A stretch of DNA of 64,000 bases, from the NCBI GenBank assembly GCA_039621445.1, contig CP154957.1:28468798-28532797 (forward strand). The letters run 5' to 3'. The notes under the pieces are model-generated. The model had not been told where the DNA came from. It made no database searches and was given only the letters and a program-made list of their open reading frames with translations. The DNA comes from Euglena gracilis (Eukaryota > Euglenida > Euglenophyceae > Euglenales). Both the position numbers and the translations under genes were made by a program. The stretch's first letter is position 1; every line of letters begins with the position of its first letter. This document shows, one piece after another, positions 26,701 through 33,800 of this stretch.

Positions 26701-29403
26701 TGGTGGTGAGAGGCAGTGTGGAGTGTTCACTGGAACACGGCATCTGAATGGCCAAGATTTGCCTGTCTTACGTGTGTACATTTGCACTGCTGTTCCCCGG
26801 CCCGAACGGCCTGTTGTTTTGGCGTCATGCGTTTGGCAATTAAATGTAATGAATTGATGACGTGCAAACGACCTGTGACTGTTGAACACCTTTTCTGCAA
26901 CAGGACTGCGTTGCAAGAAGACAAAATTTGGCACCTGAAACACCCGGGACGTGTCGGGCCGTAGTCCGTTTTATGGTTTTCTTTGCCATTTTTCCCTTGA
27001 AAAAATGTAAAAAAACACCGGTTTTGTGCACAATTTGGGGGGGAGTGGGTCCCACCACTTTGATACAACCAATCCAGTGGTGGTGGTTCACCACTTCCTT
27101 GTACCCAAAGTAACGGGTGTTTGAGGGCCACCTCTCTCCAGCTGTTGGTTGCCATGCACTGGCACCACGTCGTCCCCCCAGTCTTACACCCCGGTGGCGG
27201 GGTATAACGTGGCCGCTGTGGTGGGTGTCGTTGCACCGGGGAGGTCGATGCCGGCCTGCTGGGTGCTGAAGCATCAGCAGCTGATGGGGCTGCAGCGGCG
27301 GAGCCGAAGCCGCAGGCCAGCCGCAGGGCCCTTGGGAACCAAAAATTGGTGCCGGTGGACGTGCACCGTTACTGGGTGGCTGTGCACCCACCATCAAAAG
27401 ATGCTATGTCTCCATCTTTTGCCGGGCCTGTCGATGGTCCAAAAACGGTACAATAACACCATATCCCGGAGGGGACGGTGTAGTCATTTGGGTTGAACCA
27501 ACTCAGAAGCCAATAAGGGTGGCTGTAGGAGCGCCAAAGGAAGTCACTTATTACTCCTCCATTGGTGGTTTATTTGCGCATTTGCGCGCATCACGTTGTT
27601 TTATGGACGCAAGTGCGCAAATAAAACAGATGTAAACTGAACAATTTACATCTGTTTTATTTGCACATTTGCGCCCACAAACAACGTGATGCGCGCAAAT
27701 GCGCAAGTAAACCACTTCCGCTGTCGGCGTTTGACGGCTGTGTTTCTGTCACACCGTTCTTCTTTGCGTTCATTTGCGCAAATGCGCGCATCAAACACAA
27801 AACATTTTTATGCGCGCATTTGCGCAAATGCGCGCATAAAAATGTTTTGTGTTTGATGCGCGCATTTGCGCCCATAAGCTTGCGCGTTGACAAACAGTGT
27901 GGCAAACCCACCAACTGGATGGCCCGTCAGTACGTACCGTCACGGCCTCTTTGTCACACCGTTTATCAGCAGCGTCAGTTCGTGGGTACCAAAGCCCAAT
28001 CCCAGAAGGACAAAATTGTATTTATGCGCGCAATTGCGCGCATCAACATAAACATGTTGGTGCGCGCAATTGCGCGCATCAAACGTAATTTTGTCCTTCC
28101 AGTGTTGGGCTTCTTCTGCAGGGTTCTTTGCCACACAACTGGTTGTGCGCATCCTGGGTATAAGCTGGGTGGGAGACACCCGTCCCCTTTATTCCCTTCA
28201 TTCCCTGCGGACCCCATTTCTTCACCCTCTGTGCAGCCCTTCCCCAACACCCCACACTCACCTTCCTTCCCCTGTGTCCTTGTCGCCGGCTCGGTCACAC
28301 CACACCCACACCCCCCGGACCTTCCTCCCCGCACTTTAACGAACAGCCCAAAAACACCACACCAAGGCGTCGCAAGCAACGCAGTCCGGCAAACACCCAG
28401 GACGCACATCGCCGGCAGCTCGGACACACCCGGGGACACAGCCGAAAGAAGCAACAGGGGCAGTAAAGGTCCCGTTCCTATGGTGCTTTTTTGCGTTTTT
28501 TTCAGGGTGGGCCGGCAGGGTCCCGTAGGTTTGGGCCCACAAAGTCCTTCCCGACACCCCCAAAAATCACTGTTTTTCGCCAAAGTCCCGGGGGTCTCAC
28601 AGCCAAAATCAGAATTTCGATCGTTTTTTGCACTCTCTTGTTGCCGTGTTTTCACACCCCCCGGACCTTCACAGCCAAAACAGAGCACAATCAAAAAAAT
28701 CGTAAATTTGCGCAAATGCGCGCATCAAACGAAAAAAGCGTAAGTGCTTAAGAGGAGGTGTTTTAAAGACCGGGGGGGTCCCCCCCACCCCCCTGAGCCC
28801 CTCCCGGGGGGGGGATCCCAGGGGACCCACTCAATTTTCTTCGAAAAAGGCCAAAAAAATCGCAAAAAAATTCTAAAAATAGCACTTTTCTCAAATAAAT
28901 TGGCACCAAAGACACCGAAAAGTAAAACTCACTCCCCCCTGGCCCCCCCGGGGGGGGGGGGGCTCGGCCGGACCCCCTCCCCCCCCCCCCCGGGGGGGGC
29001 CACAACTTAAAAAAATCCCTGACCCTGATAGTTTCCCAGGCGGGACCCTGACAGGCTCTCGGGCATGACAGTTTCGGGGGGGGGGAACGCAAGCCCTCAC
29101 CTGCAACCCCCGACTGGGGTGGTTAATATATGGGGTGGTCGGTGGACAGTGGGGGGGGGGGGTAAATGCGAAAGGGAATTGTTCCCTTTGTAAACAGAAA
29201 AGATGATTCATTCCAAATGTGCATGGCTGGCTGCAACTTCATGACATGCCCACCCAGTCCTCATTAGGCAGCCCGGCCTGGCTTCCAAGATGTTGCTGCT
29301 GACGTCGTCCCAGCTGACCTCCCCGTCGCCGTTCACGTCCAGCTGCCTGAACAGGGTGAGCAGCGTCTCCACATTGTTGAGCCGGCCGGGTCCCGAGACT
29401 GTG
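9142..29403 (-). CDS. Multi-exon EF-hand / WD40 / kinase-like gene region (one gene or two)
   Basis: Minus-strand exons occur in the order EF-hand (29.3 kb), WD40 blades (23.0-15.8 kb) and kinase-like domain (12.8-9.1 kb), followed by a TAG at 9142-9144. Exons are GC-rich and 40-260 nt; introns are up to about 6 kb and full of G/C runs and TIR elements. EF-hands bind Ca2+, WD40 propellers scaffold complexes and the C-terminal domain resembles Ser/Thr kinases, so the product could be a Ca2+-responsive kinase-like scaffold. That is inference: no junction linking WD40 to kinase exons could be proved, and a separate WD40 gene ending near 16.5 or 15.8 kb is possible. Individual exons are listed separately. 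Confidence 0.5.
9854..10124. mobile_element. hAT-like MITE, family B copy 1
   Basis: Ends CAGGGGTTTTTTAAGAC and, inverted, CAGGGTTTTTTTTTAG. An 8-bp target-site duplication CTTCCTAC lies at 9846-9853 and 10125-10132. The core carries a GGCGCCTTCGGCGCC hairpin between G/C runs. It is in the intron between K7 and K6. The 5'-CAGGG terminus and 8-bp duplication are typical of hAT transposons; there is no transposase, so it is non-autonomous. Confidence 0.85.
10265..10381 (-). CDS. Kinase-like exon K6
   Basis: It reads EVDAAQVLQSPALEDRVARL, then PLPSTPLGDVIPHLLLRDP, corresponding to helices alphaG-alphaI of a kinase C-lobe. The donor is GACCC|GTGCAG (10264). The acceptor chosen is GGCCTCAG (AG at 10382-10383) because it alone gives the phase left by K5 (2 in, 2 out, 117 nt). 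The frame is also open upstream, so the 5' border is less certain than the 3' border. Confidence 0.7.
10858..10915 (-). CDS. Kinase-like exon K5 (helix alphaF)
   Basis: 58 nt encoding PSLDMWALGLLLLGPGFF, a textbook subdomain IX (DxWALG). Acceptor GGCAG|CGCC and donor TTTTT|GTGGGT. Phase 1 in and 2 out, agreeing with K4 and K6. Confidence 0.75.
11118..11244 (-). CDS. Kinase-like exon K4 (APE / P+1 loop)
   Basis: It begins after CCGCCCCAG with NVATDCPLPEEECCLHAAPE, so the APE motif of subdomain VIII is intact. The donor TTCG|GTTTCT leaves phase 1 as K5 requires; a competing donor directly after APEL (GTGCCG) would shorten it. The Cys-rich, acidic activation segment is unusual. Confidence 0.7.
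11390..11483 (-). CDS. Kinase-like exon K3 (activation segment)
   Basis: The frame reads WKFTDLSQAALAGAP up to the donor CCCCC|GTGCAT at 11389, phase 0, which joins K4 cleanly. KFTDLS aligns to subdomain VII (K.tDFG): the metal-binding Asp is kept but Phe-Gly is replaced by Leu-Ser. The 5' border is not settled; 11483 is the outermost acceptor compatible with an open frame. Confidence 0.6.
11581..11826. mobile_element. TIR element family C, copy 1
   Basis: Starts CATACCATTGCTTA and ends with the inverse AGCAATGGTATG. Flanks GTCAGGCT (11573-11580) and GCCAGACT (11827-11834) agree at 6 of 8 positions and look like an aged duplication. Internally it has AACCAGTCAGTCACTCTGAA-type repeats shared with copies at 21170 and 61434. 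Non-coding. Confidence 0.75.
12050..12170 (-). CDS. Kinase-like exon K2 (catalytic loop)
   Basis: It encodes ELAFVAECAVRGLQELHAAG and LVHCDVRASQL: helix alphaE followed by subdomain VIb. HRD is HCD, with the catalytic Asp kept; the usual Lys is Arg and the Asn is Gln. The donor CAGCTG|GTGAGG at 12049 is strong, but the peptide VRVDDHGR that follows also fits a kinase, so the exon may extend. The 5' border lies among several AGs near 12130-12200. Confidence 0.65.
12552..12757 (-). CDS. Kinase-like exon K1 (N-lobe)
   Basis: It encodes RRVCIRFVSDEAKFQRC, LFADLLHGAAHFVCTPLHAF and PLFALVMERSERQL. This matches beta3, helix alphaC and beta5/hinge of a kinase N-lobe. The beta3 Lys of the VAIK motif appears as Arg (VCIRF). 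No glycine-rich loop was identified upstream, so an earlier exon is missing or the loop is absent. Donor CTG|GTGAAC at 12551, phase 0; the acceptor CTTCAG is probable. Confidence 0.6.
12973..13585. repeat. TIR element family A, copy 3 (enlarged core)
   Basis: Left end TTACCC, C-run, TATGTCCAACGAC; right end GTCGTTGACATAG, G-run, TAA. The core differs from copies 1 and 2 and is about 200 bp longer. Confidence 0.75.
13590..14690. repeat. Tandem segmental duplication, about 0.5 kb units
   Basis: Both units contain ACAGGGCTGGCTGGCCCATC, a TTGTTGGGTCCAGC block, TTTTTGAAAAGGGGTTGAAA and a final TCAGTAGC(G/T)G-type end. Divergence is substantial. Open frames through it are shared by both units but show no domain. 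Confidence 0.7.
15826..15898 (-). CDS. WD40-type exon
   Basis: It reads ITGALFVDAQNCLVTCDAEG, a WD40 blade core, after an acceptor GGACCCCAG. The donor is probably GCAGGGC|GTGGTG. It is the most 3' WD40 segment found before the kinase region. Confidence 0.5.
16110..16265 (-). CDS. WD40-type exon
   Basis: It reads PSKRLLPALFSSRAMEVWSV followed by TLSPVVKMKQLMARDHLC, a blade ending in the xVWS position. Donor TCTGCT|GTGGGG; the acceptor is one of two CAG/AAG sites near 16255-16268. Confidence 0.55.
16490..16615 (-). CDS. Exon of the WD40 region, possibly terminal
   Basis: It reads SQAYPQKPGREEVLSRFQAL and PDVALTAFSARENLLNR before a TGA at 16490-16492. No GT donor occurs before the stop; a GC donor (AAACAG|GCCG) would avoid it. 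If the stop is used, the WD40 gene could end here. Confidence 0.4.
   Translation of the reverse strand, partial: SQAYPQKPGREEVLSRFQALPDVALTAFSARENLLNRPLRR
17015..17195 (-). CDS. WD40-type exon
   Basis: It reads AAAVQQDVLAAAEEVRFLHC then VRLALLVTAGREALLVDYRQEGS, a helix plus a blade with LLVDY. Borders are approximate. The surrounding intron is AT-rich with CA repeats (17270-17287). Confidence 0.5.
17886..18110 (-). CDS. WD40-type exon
   Basis: It reads ESDVYVHHGEDGSVKAVYSQ, CEVTAMAFTPSERELLLCNL and EGRLRLVNLLNGFLAPP, a full blade (AMAF..SERELL..NLEGRLRLVN). Donor CACGC|GTATGG at 17885; the acceptor is one of the CAG sites near 18100-18115. Confidence 0.6.
19002..19040 (-). CDS. Short WD40-type exon
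   Basis: 39 nt reading DLRNFACLQRLED, phase 0, between GTGCTGAG and donor GAGGAC|GTACCA. It completes the blade of the exon at 19921 (see the GC-donor finding). Confidence 0.5.
19365..19548. repeat. Dispersed repeat family I, copy 1
   Basis: The block from CACCAGAGTTGCTCAC through GCCGGCCATAAACA matches, inverted, 45744-45900. Both copies border G/C runs with AATAATxCCCCC. Confidence 0.7.
19921..20116 (-). CDS. WD40-type exon
   Basis: It reads EDETYCLLLSCGYGKEVLVW, NPFSQQGPVHRIRGHDTPLV and GVQVVPGAGRAITCDVAGRAM: one full blade ending in VWN plus a GH dipeptide and most of the next blade. Donor is ATG|GTGTGG, or TGG|GCCCAC if the WD dipeptide is retained. The exact acceptor is unresolved. 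Confidence 0.65.
20908..21114 (-). CDS. Two-blade WD40 exon
   Basis: It reads LDHPVLYSGGLDGVLRCWDL, QDMREVKGAFGSERHSDWVT and LMASCSLDTTIRVWDLN. Two WD dipeptides and the preceding SxDxTI/GLDGVL signatures make this the clearest WD40 evidence in the window. Acceptor CCTCCAG at 21115-21121; donor within CGAGTGTGTC. Family C copy 2 lies 56 bp upstream in the intron. Confidence 0.75.
21170..21467. mobile_element. TIR element family C, copy 2
   Basis: Starts CATACCATTGCTTA and ends TAAGCTGGTATG. Perfect 8-bp duplication AGCTGGAC at 21162-21169 and 21468-21475. The interior carries CAGTCAGTCACTTT-type repeats and a GGCGCC hairpin flanked by C/G runs. Non-autonomous. Confidence 0.88.
21480..21582. 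repeat. CA/CGCA microsatellite
   Basis: CGCG then CACACATG and GCACGCAC units. It lies between two TIR elements. Confidence 0.85.
21597..21855. mobile_element. hAT-like MITE, family B copy 2 (variant ends)
   Basis: Ends CAGGCTTCTTTTTAAGACC and, inverted, CAGGCCTCTTTTTAAG. Perfect 8-bp duplication CTTGGGAC at 21589-21596 and 21856-21863. The core has TTTCGGCGCTTTGCGCCG between long C/G runs. Confidence 0.88.
21923..22019 (-). CDS. WD40-type exon
   Basis: It reads QPRFVPQISMTYDCSPEQTL then WNADGSNCTSFL. Acceptor CCGACAG and donor CTG|GTAAGT; phase 2 in agrees with the donor of the exon at 22105, giving a Trp at the junction. Confidence 0.65.
22105..22364 (-). CDS. WD40-type exon
   Basis: It reads SKRHIYRVPGG, EYEGHQAAVLAACYVAPLQR and LATSSADRTIIMWNRRTEAP, a classic blade with GH start and SADRTIIMWN end. 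Acceptor CTTGCAG, donor CAACTG|GTAAAT (written in phase 2). Incoming phase 0 fits the exon at 22918. Confidence 0.8.
22918..22980 (-). CDS. Short WD40-type exon
   Basis: 63 nt, phase 0 at both ends, reading VDKVTYVPGWQKEVHCTADR, between CTTGAG and AAG|GTGGGT. It matches the strand b-c region of a blade. Confidence 0.55.
23560..24545. repeat. Tandem duplication with poly(A) insertion
   Basis: The block CAGAACTGTCAGTCCATTCA through ATGAAAATAAAAAAAGTA and the block GTGTGTATTTCTGGAGAACA occur near 23590-23965 and again near 24250-24540. In the first copy the interval is filled by a poly(A)-rich stretch (about 23690-23790) and C-runs absent from the second. Confidence 0.75.
24385..24839 (-). CDS. 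Hypothetical ORF fragments within duplicated repeat
   Basis: Overlapping minus frames contain SPDLVHQMFIDRPMAEVWKG, LEQALLYCGSSKPTKLSCLD and RSQNRTTKHQRCSPEIHTS. They read like protein but lie in a duplicated block and lack a supported start, so they may be remains of a transposon ORF. No family recognised. Confidence 0.2.
24775..24990. repeat. 12-bp minisatellite, GCACAAATTCCC-like
   Basis: About 17 diverged units (GCACTAATTCCC, GCACAAACTCCC, ACACAAACTCCC). On plus it reads (T-N-S-R/H)n and on minus (G-I-S-A)n-like, so long frames across it are artefacts. Confidence 0.9.
25440..25860. repeat. GGGACCCTGACAGxTT tandem repeats
   Basis: About nine irregular units of ACCCTGACAG/ACCCTGACAA with TTGGCC or TTTCC. 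Similar units reappear at 29020-29075, beyond the palindrome field. Confidence 0.8.
25785..28735. repeat. Field of GCGCGCAATTGCGC / GCGCATTTGCGC palindromes
   Basis: At least fifteen copies of TGCGCGCATTTGCGCAAAT, GCGCGCAATTGCGCGCAT or half-palindromes occur, usually next to AAATAAAAC or CATCAAAC. They cluster in larger inverted repeats (about 26134-26612, 27560-27720, 27776-27871, 28005-28105) with unique DNA between them (26620-27550, 28110-28690). Long frames here are repeat translations. No transposase was seen. Confidence 0.85.
27776..27871. repeat. Perfect 96-bp palindrome
   Basis: Arms of 48 nt with no spacer, centred between 27823 and 27824 on TTTGCGCAAA. Each arm includes ATGCGCGCAT, AAACATTTTT and CATCAAACAC. 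It would form a cruciform or hairpin. Confidence 0.9.
28750..29021. mobile_element. Degenerate family B element
   Basis: GTGTTTTAAAGACCGGGGGG on the left and CAACTTAAAAAAATCCCTG on the right match family B ends, with C/G runs and an A-rich core. The left terminal CAGGG is lost and no duplication is visible. Confidence 0.5.
29254..29403 (-). CDS. EF-hand exon
   Basis: It reads LNNVETLLTLFRQL then DVNGDGEVSWDDV, a canonical EF-hand loop (D-x-N-x-D-G-x-V-x-x-x-D; the 12th position is Asp rather than Glu). Acceptor CGCTCAG (29404-29405) and donor ACTGG|GTGGGC; phases 2 in, 2 out. It binds Ca2+ if folded. Only one loop was found, although EF-hands usually pair, so a partner exon probably lies upstream. 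Confidence 0.75.
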
Positions 29404-29779
29404 CTGAGCGGCGGCACACAGCAAACGGGCAAACAGACCGCAAACCACAGAGTGCCCGAGGGAGACAGGGTGGCTGTTAGGAAACACAGTGCCGCAGCGC
29501 AGTCTCGGCCGGGGGAGGCCTCCTCCCATAGGTCTCTTGCAGGGTCTTGACCCTTTTCGTCATTTCTGCTGCCATCTTCATGATCACAACCTTGGGGTGT
29601 TATTTGTGCACAGAATGAGGCCTCGCAGCCATGGTCTCCACCTTGCTGCATCCAACCACCACACCCAGTCAGCAAAGCCCAGTGTCCCTGGTGCACCCTC
29701 GCCCCCACGCCCTACACCAATGAAACAGAGAAGTTGGGCGAACCCTGGGTGGGGGTGGGGGGGGACAAGTCAAGCCCTG

Positions 29780-30141
29780 GTCTCCGGAACTCCGCTTCTT
29801 GGCGAGGGGCTGGCCGGCCTCCAGCAGCTCGGTGAGGCAGAGGATGAAGCGGTCGCACGGCAGGGTCTGCCGCGGGGGCCGGCTGAACTCCGCCCGCAGC
29901 CGGCGACACCGCCGGGCCCCGCGCCGCGGCCGCGCCAGGTGCGGGTCGGCACAGCGGCACCCGCCATCCCCGGCCCGGCCGCATTTCGACTCCGCCACCG
30001 GAATTGTCCTGTGCGGTGGGGTGACCAACCCCCATGAGGGTGGAGGCCCGGCGCTGGCCGGACCAGCTGGTCTGCGGAGAGGGAGCGGACCAGCTGCTGG
30101 ATGAGGTAGGAGTGGCCCCAGTCCGGCCCGCCCTGGGCCAT
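29780..30141 (-). CDS. Candidate exon(s) upstream of the EF-hand
   Basis: Two neighbouring frames look coding: PDWGHSYLIQQLVRSLSADQ (about 30140-30030) and LPCDRFILCLTELLEAGQPL followed by AKKR (about 29860-29780). They could be two exons, or one exon with a frame change. No domain recognised; helical character fits an EF-hand partner or linker. Confidence 0.35.
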
Positions 30142-30699
30142 CGGAGGGGCTCAGCCGGGGGCGGGGGGCACGCCGCGTGCACACCCCAGACCCCCCAACA
30201 TGTGGACGGGCGGGGGGGTGGGGGCGAGAAGAGGCTGCAGAGAGGGGGGAACCAAGTGCTTCCACAGAGGGCTGAGAAAGAGGAGACGGGGGGCATCAAA
30301 AGCAGTGGACAGGATGCAGTGGGTGGAGAGCAGAAACAGGAGGAAAGCCGGTGCCAGCGAGGCGAAACATATGAAGACCAAATGTTGAAAACGTCCTGTC
30401 ATCCTTGTTTGAAGCATTCTCTGGCCATCCCGTGATTGTGCCTGCCTGACCCAAATGGCTGGTGCCATACAGCCTTTGTAAGACCCACCCCGCTTGGATG
30501 TGAACAATAGCCCCAAACGAAGCTTCCATGCGGTTTTCTTCCTTTGACGTTGTCCCCAGACCAAGCAAAAAAGGTGTGTGTTGGTGCTCCTGGCCCAACA
30601 CACCAGGAGGATGGCTTATCCTAGGCGCTAGGGGGCGTTGGCACGGGTGCAGTTGAAAACATGCATCAATTTTCGATTGTGAGGAGAACCTGGTCCGAA

Positions 30700-30811
30700 C
30701 AGGGGTTTTAAGACCGGGGGGGAGGGGGGGAGAGGGTCATCACCCACCCACCCACCCCCTGGCGTGGGCCCCCCCCCCGGGGAGGGGGTCCAAGACTAAA
30801 AAAAACCCCTG
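30700..30811. mobile_element. hAT-like MITE, family B copy 3 (short)
   Basis: CAGGGGTTTTAAGACC at left; ACTAAAAAAAACCCCTG at right. Perfect 8-bp duplication GGTCCGAA at 30692-30699 and 30812-30819. Only 112 bp: the two ends and G/C runs without the hairpin core. Confidence 0.88.
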
Positions 30812-30819
30812 GGTCCGAA

Positions 30820-33800
30820 CCCTTGGGGGAAAGAGGGTTGGAAAAGAATGCCAAACCCCCCTCAAAAAAAATCCAAAACACACAGTGGTTCATCAGGACT
30901 TTTTTGCACCAAGATCATCGTGTGGCTCGGTGTGTGTAGGGGGGGGGGGGCTCCATCGGATCCATCTGCTCCTATGGTCATCTTGGACATATCCAGAATC
31001 AAGGGTAGAAATGCGTGGTCATTGGTTGTCATTTCCTGTCTGGACTTGGCGGGATTGGGGCAATAAAGCAGGAAGGCTAGGAAGGGAAACACAACTGCTG
31101 TACAGCAGGACACGCGGGTTCAATTGACAAGCGAGGCAGGCTGACGGATGCCTTCCAGGCAGGTTATTGGGTGGGGAACGGAAGCTTTCTTTCTTTCTGT
31201 CGAAGGCTTGGGGGGGGGGGCATTCGGCAGGAGTGCATTCTTACCAGGCTTCTTATGGAGACCCCCAGGGTGGGTGGGGGAGTCTCCCACCCACCCACCC
31301 AGCTCGGCGCAGGGGACCCCAAAAATTCGGTCATCTGAAGGTTGTTTCTGAAACTTTCCGACACTTCTCTGAAACCAATACTCAGGCCCCTGGCACAGTA
31401 AATCCCCGGGGGGGGGGGGTCTGGCCCTGGACCCACCTTTGGATTCCCCTGGGGGTGCTATACGGGAAAGCCTGGTGTGGGGGTCAACCCCCCCACCCAC
31501 CTACCACAGCACCTATGCAAGGAAGATTTTGACCAAAAAAATCAGCGCTCCCCGGAAATGCAGGAAAGCCTGGTGGGATGGGGGTCAGACCCCCCCACCC
31601 ACCACCCATAGGGTATCTGAGATTCCCATCCACCTGGGGGGGGGGGTCGCCGAGTCTATTTTTCGCCCACCAAAAATTCCTTGTCTACGCAACGAAAAGT
31701 GCATCCAGCATCCATAAGTGAACATGCACATGTGACCACGATTGGGAGAAGCTGGGTGAGTCGGTAAGGTAAGGGAAAGAACATGGGTCTGCATTTAGAG
31801 GCAGGCAAAAGTGCTTGGCCGCAGAGAGCACCGCTTGAAGGACATTCAGGGAAAAGATATCCCCCACAATACCACCCCCACACACTCTCGACACTTTTGG
31901 CATCATTTTTTGACTTGCTCGGCCTTTGGCCACATCCAGGGGGGCACCCTCAGACCTCCCCAGAACAAAAAAAAACATCATAACCATGATCGGGGTAACG
32001 TCTCCTTCCCTATGCGACCTTGTCCTCTCGTGTGCCAGTTTCTGTTTGAGTTTTGATAATACCAATTTCGCAGAATGCTCTGGTGATATTGGTGGTGAAT
32101 GATATTCCTCAAACCTGGCTCCTCCAGCGATCCCCAAAGACCGGCCCACCCCCCAAAACCCCACACCCAACATACCCCCCATACCCCCCCCCGCACCCCA
32201 CCCCACACACCCCACACCCCAAACACACACAACCCACATACCCCCCACACACCCAACACCCCTCAATGCCCCCACAGCACCCTACACGTTAAATGTGGGA
32301 ACTCCACTTTATGCCATATGTGACAAATGCACCAGCAGCAAAACGAAACAAAAAAGGAAAGTTGTTGTCTCACAGGGTTGCCCATTATCAGAAAAATATT
32401 TCTCAATGTGCTGTGCAATATTTATTGAAATGAAACATCTTGCACACTGTGTCACCCACAAAGCGGTTCTCAAACATGTGCACAGAATATACAAACAACA
32501 TAAATGAGGTGACGTTGAGGAAGCCGAGGATGGCTTACTGCAGATTTGCAAGACTAAGACTGCCGTAAATAATACACCTGACTTAAGAAAGCAACTAAAA
32601 ACATACCAAACCCAAAGCTTCTTGAGCAAATGTGGTTGCATATTACACCCACCTCATTTCCCAAAGAAAGACGTTTTTGGAGTCGACTTTGGGTGGCCGT
32701 CAAGACCATAGATTCACTTGCAGTGAGTGGACAGGGTTATTGACACTATTTGGACAAAATTGTTGAAACTTTTGGACAAAATTATTGAAACTCAGAAAAA
32801 ATGAGCACATGAACTGAGGAAATCCTCAAAACTTGTATTGTGTTCAAAGTGTAATCCCAAGCCTTTGGGCACTTCACTTTGTTCAATACTTCAGGGGGGG
32901 GGGATGCGCTGGACGGCCCTCGGAAAAAATGCGCAAAAATGCGCAAAAAAATGCGCAAAAAATGCGCTGAGTTTGTGACATTCCTAAGGGAAAAAGGACT
33001 TAGAAAAATTTCCAACAGTAAACCCAAAATTAAACCAAAATCACCAAAAAAGAGCTGAAATGAAGGCATTTTGGCCAAAAAATGCATGACCAAGGCGTCA
33101 CTCTCCGTTCACCATAACCAACGATGTCAGCCATGGTTGCCCCTTACTTGTGACCAGGGGAGTGGGATTCCCGCCTTGGTTACGTGTCAATGTGGGGTCT
33201 CTGAAACCCCTAGTGTCCTCATCGTCATTGGATGAGTACCCACACCTCATCACCCAAGGGTTTTCTCTTGAGGCGGGTCCCTTGGGTGGAAAAAAAAAGT
33301 GCGAAAATGGGTTCGTTGGTTACAGAAATGGGTCAGTTGAACGTGGGCGAAATTCGGTGAGCATGTGATTTGGGTTGAAAATGTGCAAAAATGGCAAAAT
33401 GTGCAAAATTGGGCAAAAAAATGCTCAAAAAAAATGCGCAAAAATGGAAAATGTGCAAAATTGGGCAAAAAAAATGCGCAAAAAATGGGAAATGTGCAAA
33501 AACAAAAAAATGTGCAAAAATGCGCATTTTTGAAAAATTGACAAAAATGTGCAAAAAAATGCGCAAAAATGCGGAAAAATGCGCAGCGCATTCCCCCCCC
33601 CCTGACTACTTGGTCGGTTTGGTCCATCAGAACCAAACCCACTCATACCGTCCAATTTTGACGACAATCACACCATTCCTTCTCCAAAAAAAAAAATGAA
33701 CGTGCAGTTCCAACAGGCAACCGCAGGGTCTAAACTCACCATTGCTTGCCCCGTTTACAAATGTGAGATTGATTTGGTTCTGAGAGGGCATTGGTTTTTT

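Noticed and set aside
27661-28743. 360-codon plus ORF, the longest on that strand
   Set aside because: The first third is translation of the GCGC palindromes and AAATAAAAC repeats, and the rest is proline/serine-rich without domain or splice support.
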